Notes under the pieces: generated by a model
The model's input: the letters and a program-made list of their open reading frames with translations, nothing else
What the model was told of the DNA's origin: nothing
Databases searched by the model: none
Program-made: the position numbers and the translations under genes
Shown: piece after piece, positions 3,852 through 5,908 of the stretch
Layout: each line of letters opens with the position of its first letter
How positions within the stretch are numbered: position 1 is the stretch's first letter
NCBI GenBank assembly: GCA_027618625.1
Contig: JAQCER010000254.1
Span: 1-5,908 of the forward strand
Origin: Verrucomicrobiota bacterium
Lineage (GTDB): Bacteria > Verrucomicrobiota > Verrucomicrobiia > Verrucomicrobiales > DEV007
Direction of reading: 5' to 3'
DNA length: 5,908 nucleotides

Positions 3852-5908
3852 ATGAGCAACTATTCACGGCTTTGGGTATTGGCACTCGCTCTTTTTTGCG
3901 TCGTAGTATCCACTGGACCGCTCCAGGCCCAGCAGGGACGCATCGAAGGAGTCGTGATGGCCGGCACCTCACGAGTGGACGATGCTGACGTAGTGATCCC
4001 GGCTTTGGGCCGCCGCGTAGCGGTGGACAGTACCGGCACTTTCGTGTTCGAACGCATCCCTCCCGGGTCGTATGTGATCGAGGCACAGAGCGTCCGCTTC
4101 GGGCGTGGCCTCGCCACGGTCCAGGTCGCCTCCACCTCCACGGCCGGCGTCACAATTATGATGGAACCCGTTTTCCACTTGGACGAGCTAATCGTCTCAG
4201 CCGTAGGCGGGGCCGCCCGCAGTTCGGAGGCATACCAACCCGCGAGCGTTATCACTTCGCGGGACCTCGTCGCGCGCGGCGAGGCTAGCCTCGGTGAGAC
4301 ACTCTCTCGCCTGCCCGGTGTGTCGTCTACCTACTTCGGGCCGGGAGCTAGCCGTCCTGTGATTCGAGGGATCGGAGGAGATCGAATTCGGATCCTCGAA
4401 GGCGGCATCGGCGTCGGCGACGCATCGAGCACGAGCCCTGACCACGCTGTGGGGCTGGAGGCCCGAACAGCCGACCGCATCGAGGTGGTGCGTGGACCTG
4501 CTACGCTTCTCTATGGCAGTTCGGCGGTCGGCGGCGTGGTGAATGTCCTCGACAGTCGTATTGCTCGGGAGCCCCCAACACAGGCTGTTTCGGGGTACGT
4601 CGAAGGAGTAGGCGGATCAGTTGCGGATGAGCGAACCGGGTCGGCCGGCTTGACGGCCAGTTCCGGCGCTATCGTCGCCACGGGTTCGATGCTCTGGCGT
4701 AATTCCTCGGACTACGCGATTCCGGGTTTCGCTGAGATCGACGCTCATCCCGACGAAGAACGGGGATCTCTGGAGAACTCCGCCGTGGAGAACCGGCGGG
4801 GAAGCCTGGGGCTCACCGTCGTCGGTGAGCGAGGCTACCTGGGCGTTTCGGGCACGGTTCAGCGGTCGGACTATGGTGTGCCGGGCGGTCATGGTGAGGA
4901 GGACGAAGGATCAGATGCGACCGAAGAGGAGGGACCGATCACCATCGATCTCGACCAGAAGCGGGCCGACGTGGAGGGTATGCTGCGCTTCTACGGAGGA
5001 CCCTTCCGTAACGTAAAGGCTCGATTGGGGGTTGCTGATTACCAACATGTCGAGCTCGAGGGGGAGGAGGTCGGCACCAGCTTCTTCAACGAGTATGTCG
5101 AGGCTCGATTGGACAGTGAGCACAGCTTCTCCGAGCGGATGCAAGGCTCTCTTGGCGCACAATTGTCGACTCGGGACTTCGAGGCCATCGGCGACGAGGC
5201 GTTCGTGCCACCTAGCCAAACACGGGTTTTTGCCTTGTTCGGGTACGAGAATCTCCGGGCTACCGAGGGCATTAAACTCCAGGGGGGACTGCGCTATGAG
5301 CATCAACGTGCCGAGGCCCCTACAGTCGATCGCACCAACGAGGCGGTTTCCGCCTCGTTAGGGGTGAACATTCAGGCATCCGACGTGATCAGCGTATCGC
5401 TATCCGGGTCTCGGTCGGTGAAGCTGCCGAACGCTGAGGAGTTGTTTTCCAATGGCCCCCATGCAGCGACGCGGACGTTTGAGATTGGCGATCCTGACCT
5501 GACCAACGAGACCGCGCTCGGAATCGATTTCACCACGCACTTCCATGCTGAGCGTTTCCGGGGGAGCGCGTCGGTCTTCACTAATGGCTTCTCCGACTAC
5601 ATTCACGAACGCGCCACAGGTCAAACGGTCGACGGCCTAGACGAATTTCTGTACGTGCAGGACGATGCCCGGTTCACCGGGTTCGAGGTCGAAGGCGAAG
5701 TCGATGTCGCTGAAGGAGATCCTGGCGCAGGCTCGCCGCACGTCTCTCTGGAGTTCATGGCCGACTACGTGCGGGCGCGACTGACGGGCACGGGCGAGGG
5801 TATTCCTCGCATCCCGGCAATGACACTCGGCACGGGTGCGAACTACCGGCAGGGGCCGCTGGTCATGCGAGTCTCAGCCCGACGCACGATGGAGCAAGCC
5901 GACACCGC
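3852..5908 (+). CDS. TonB-dependent receptor, ZnuD-like (3' end outside window)
   Basis: 685 codons are visible with no stop; families of this type are usually 700-800 aa, so most of it is present. Residues 1-27 are a signal peptide (LALALFCVVVS, cut near LQAQ|QG). Residues 29-105 are a carboxypeptidase-regulatory-like beta-sandwich (GRIEGVV ... PPGSYVIEAQS). DELIVSA (111-117) is the probable TonB box. The plug follows: LGETLSRLPGV (147-157), RPVIRGIGGDRIRILEGG (168-185), SPDHAVGLE (195-203), IEVVRGPATLLYGSSAVGG (210-228). The beta-barrel starts after about 240. SPDHA, the LxGPATLLYGSSA-type block and the barrel segments HVELEGEEVGTSFFNEY and FEAIGDEAFVPPS resemble ZnuD-type zinc receptors. 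It would import a metal ion or complex across the outer membrane, powered by TonB-ExbBD. Its extracellular loop at 347-360 is acidic with only one His, so the substrate may differ. Confidence 0.9.
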   Translation, partial: MSNYSRLWVLALALFCVVVSTGPLQAQQGRIEGVVMAGTSRVDDADVVIPALGRRVAVDSTGTFVFERIPPGSYVIEAQSVRFGRGLATVQVASTSTAGVTIMMEPVFHLDELIVSAVGGAARSSEAYQPASVITSRDLVARGEASLGETLSRLPGVSSTYFGPGASRPVIRGIGGDRIRILEGGIGVGDASSTSPDHAVGLEARTADRIEVVRGPATLLYGSSAVGGVVNVLDSRIAREPPTQAVSGYVEGVGGSVADERTGSAGLTASSGAIVATGSMLWRNSSDYAIPGFAEIDAHPDEERGSLENSAVENRRGSLGLTVVGERGYLGVSGTVQRSDYGVPGGHGEEDEGSDATEEEGPITIDLDQKRADVEGMLRFYGGPFRNVKARLGVADYQHVELEGEEVGTSFFNEYVEARLDSEHSFSERMQGSLGAQLSTRDFEAIGDEAFVPPSQTRVFALFGYENLRATEGIKLQGGLRYEHQRAEAPTVDRTNEAVSASLGVNIQASDVISVSLSGSRSVKLPNAEELFSNGPHAATRTFEIGDPDLTNETALGIDFTTHFHAERFRGSASVFTNGFSDYIHERATGQTVDGLDEFLYVQDDARFTGFEVEGEVDVAEGDPGAGSPHVSLEFMADYVRARLTGTGEGIPRIPAMTLGTGANYRQGPLVMRVSARRTMEQADT

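Noticed and set aside
3580..4086. 168-codon minus-strand open frame across the gap and the start of the receptor gene
   Set aside because: It overlaps the signal peptide and N-terminal domain of a clear TonB-dependent receptor and has low-complexity Arg/Pro/Cys composition.

Overview
The window (about 60% GC by eye, plus-strand genes throughout) comes from a Gram-negative bacterium, because it ends in an outer-membrane TonB-dependent receptor. GC-rich composition, frequent TTG/GTG starts, a receptor with an N-terminal carboxypeptidase-like domain, and a small His/Cys secreted protein just upstream fit a Gemmatimonadota-like lineage. That assignment is inference, not proof.

The left half (about 58-3123) looks like accessory DNA. 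It holds three protein units: (a) a helix-turn-helix (HTH) protein of 222 codons (141-809) broken by one in-frame TAG at 312-314, in the turn of the HTH; (b) a 255-aa protein 9 bp downstream (819-1586) with an E...D...QxK arrangement typical of restriction-endonuclease-like nucleases, resembling the family I recall as DUF6615; (c) a 433-aa protein (1697-2998) with a Cys4 zinc ribbon fused to a PIN-like nuclease fold. A 15-bp motif, AGTTAACTGACATCG, precedes both blocks (58-72 and 1645-1659). An inverted, extended copy (18/21) sits after the third gene (3016-3036). There it forms the left arm of a 94-bp imperfect inverted repeat (3030-3123) that resembles an integron attC site. The block therefore reads as one or two mobile cassettes carrying a possible nuclease-based defence or toxin module. 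No integrase is visible, and the first block has no convincing attC of its own.

After an intergenic stretch (3124-3349) the right half looks like a metal-uptake locus. A 117-aa secreted protein with an HxE...C...HDHxxC pattern (3350-3703) lies 148 bp upstream of a TonB-dependent receptor (3852 to beyond the window end) whose plug and barrel sequences resemble ZnuD-type zinc receptors. The two are probably co-regulated: one would bind or handle metal in the periplasm, the other would import it across the outer membrane.

I saw no rRNA, tRNA, CRISPR array, transposase or insertion sequence.
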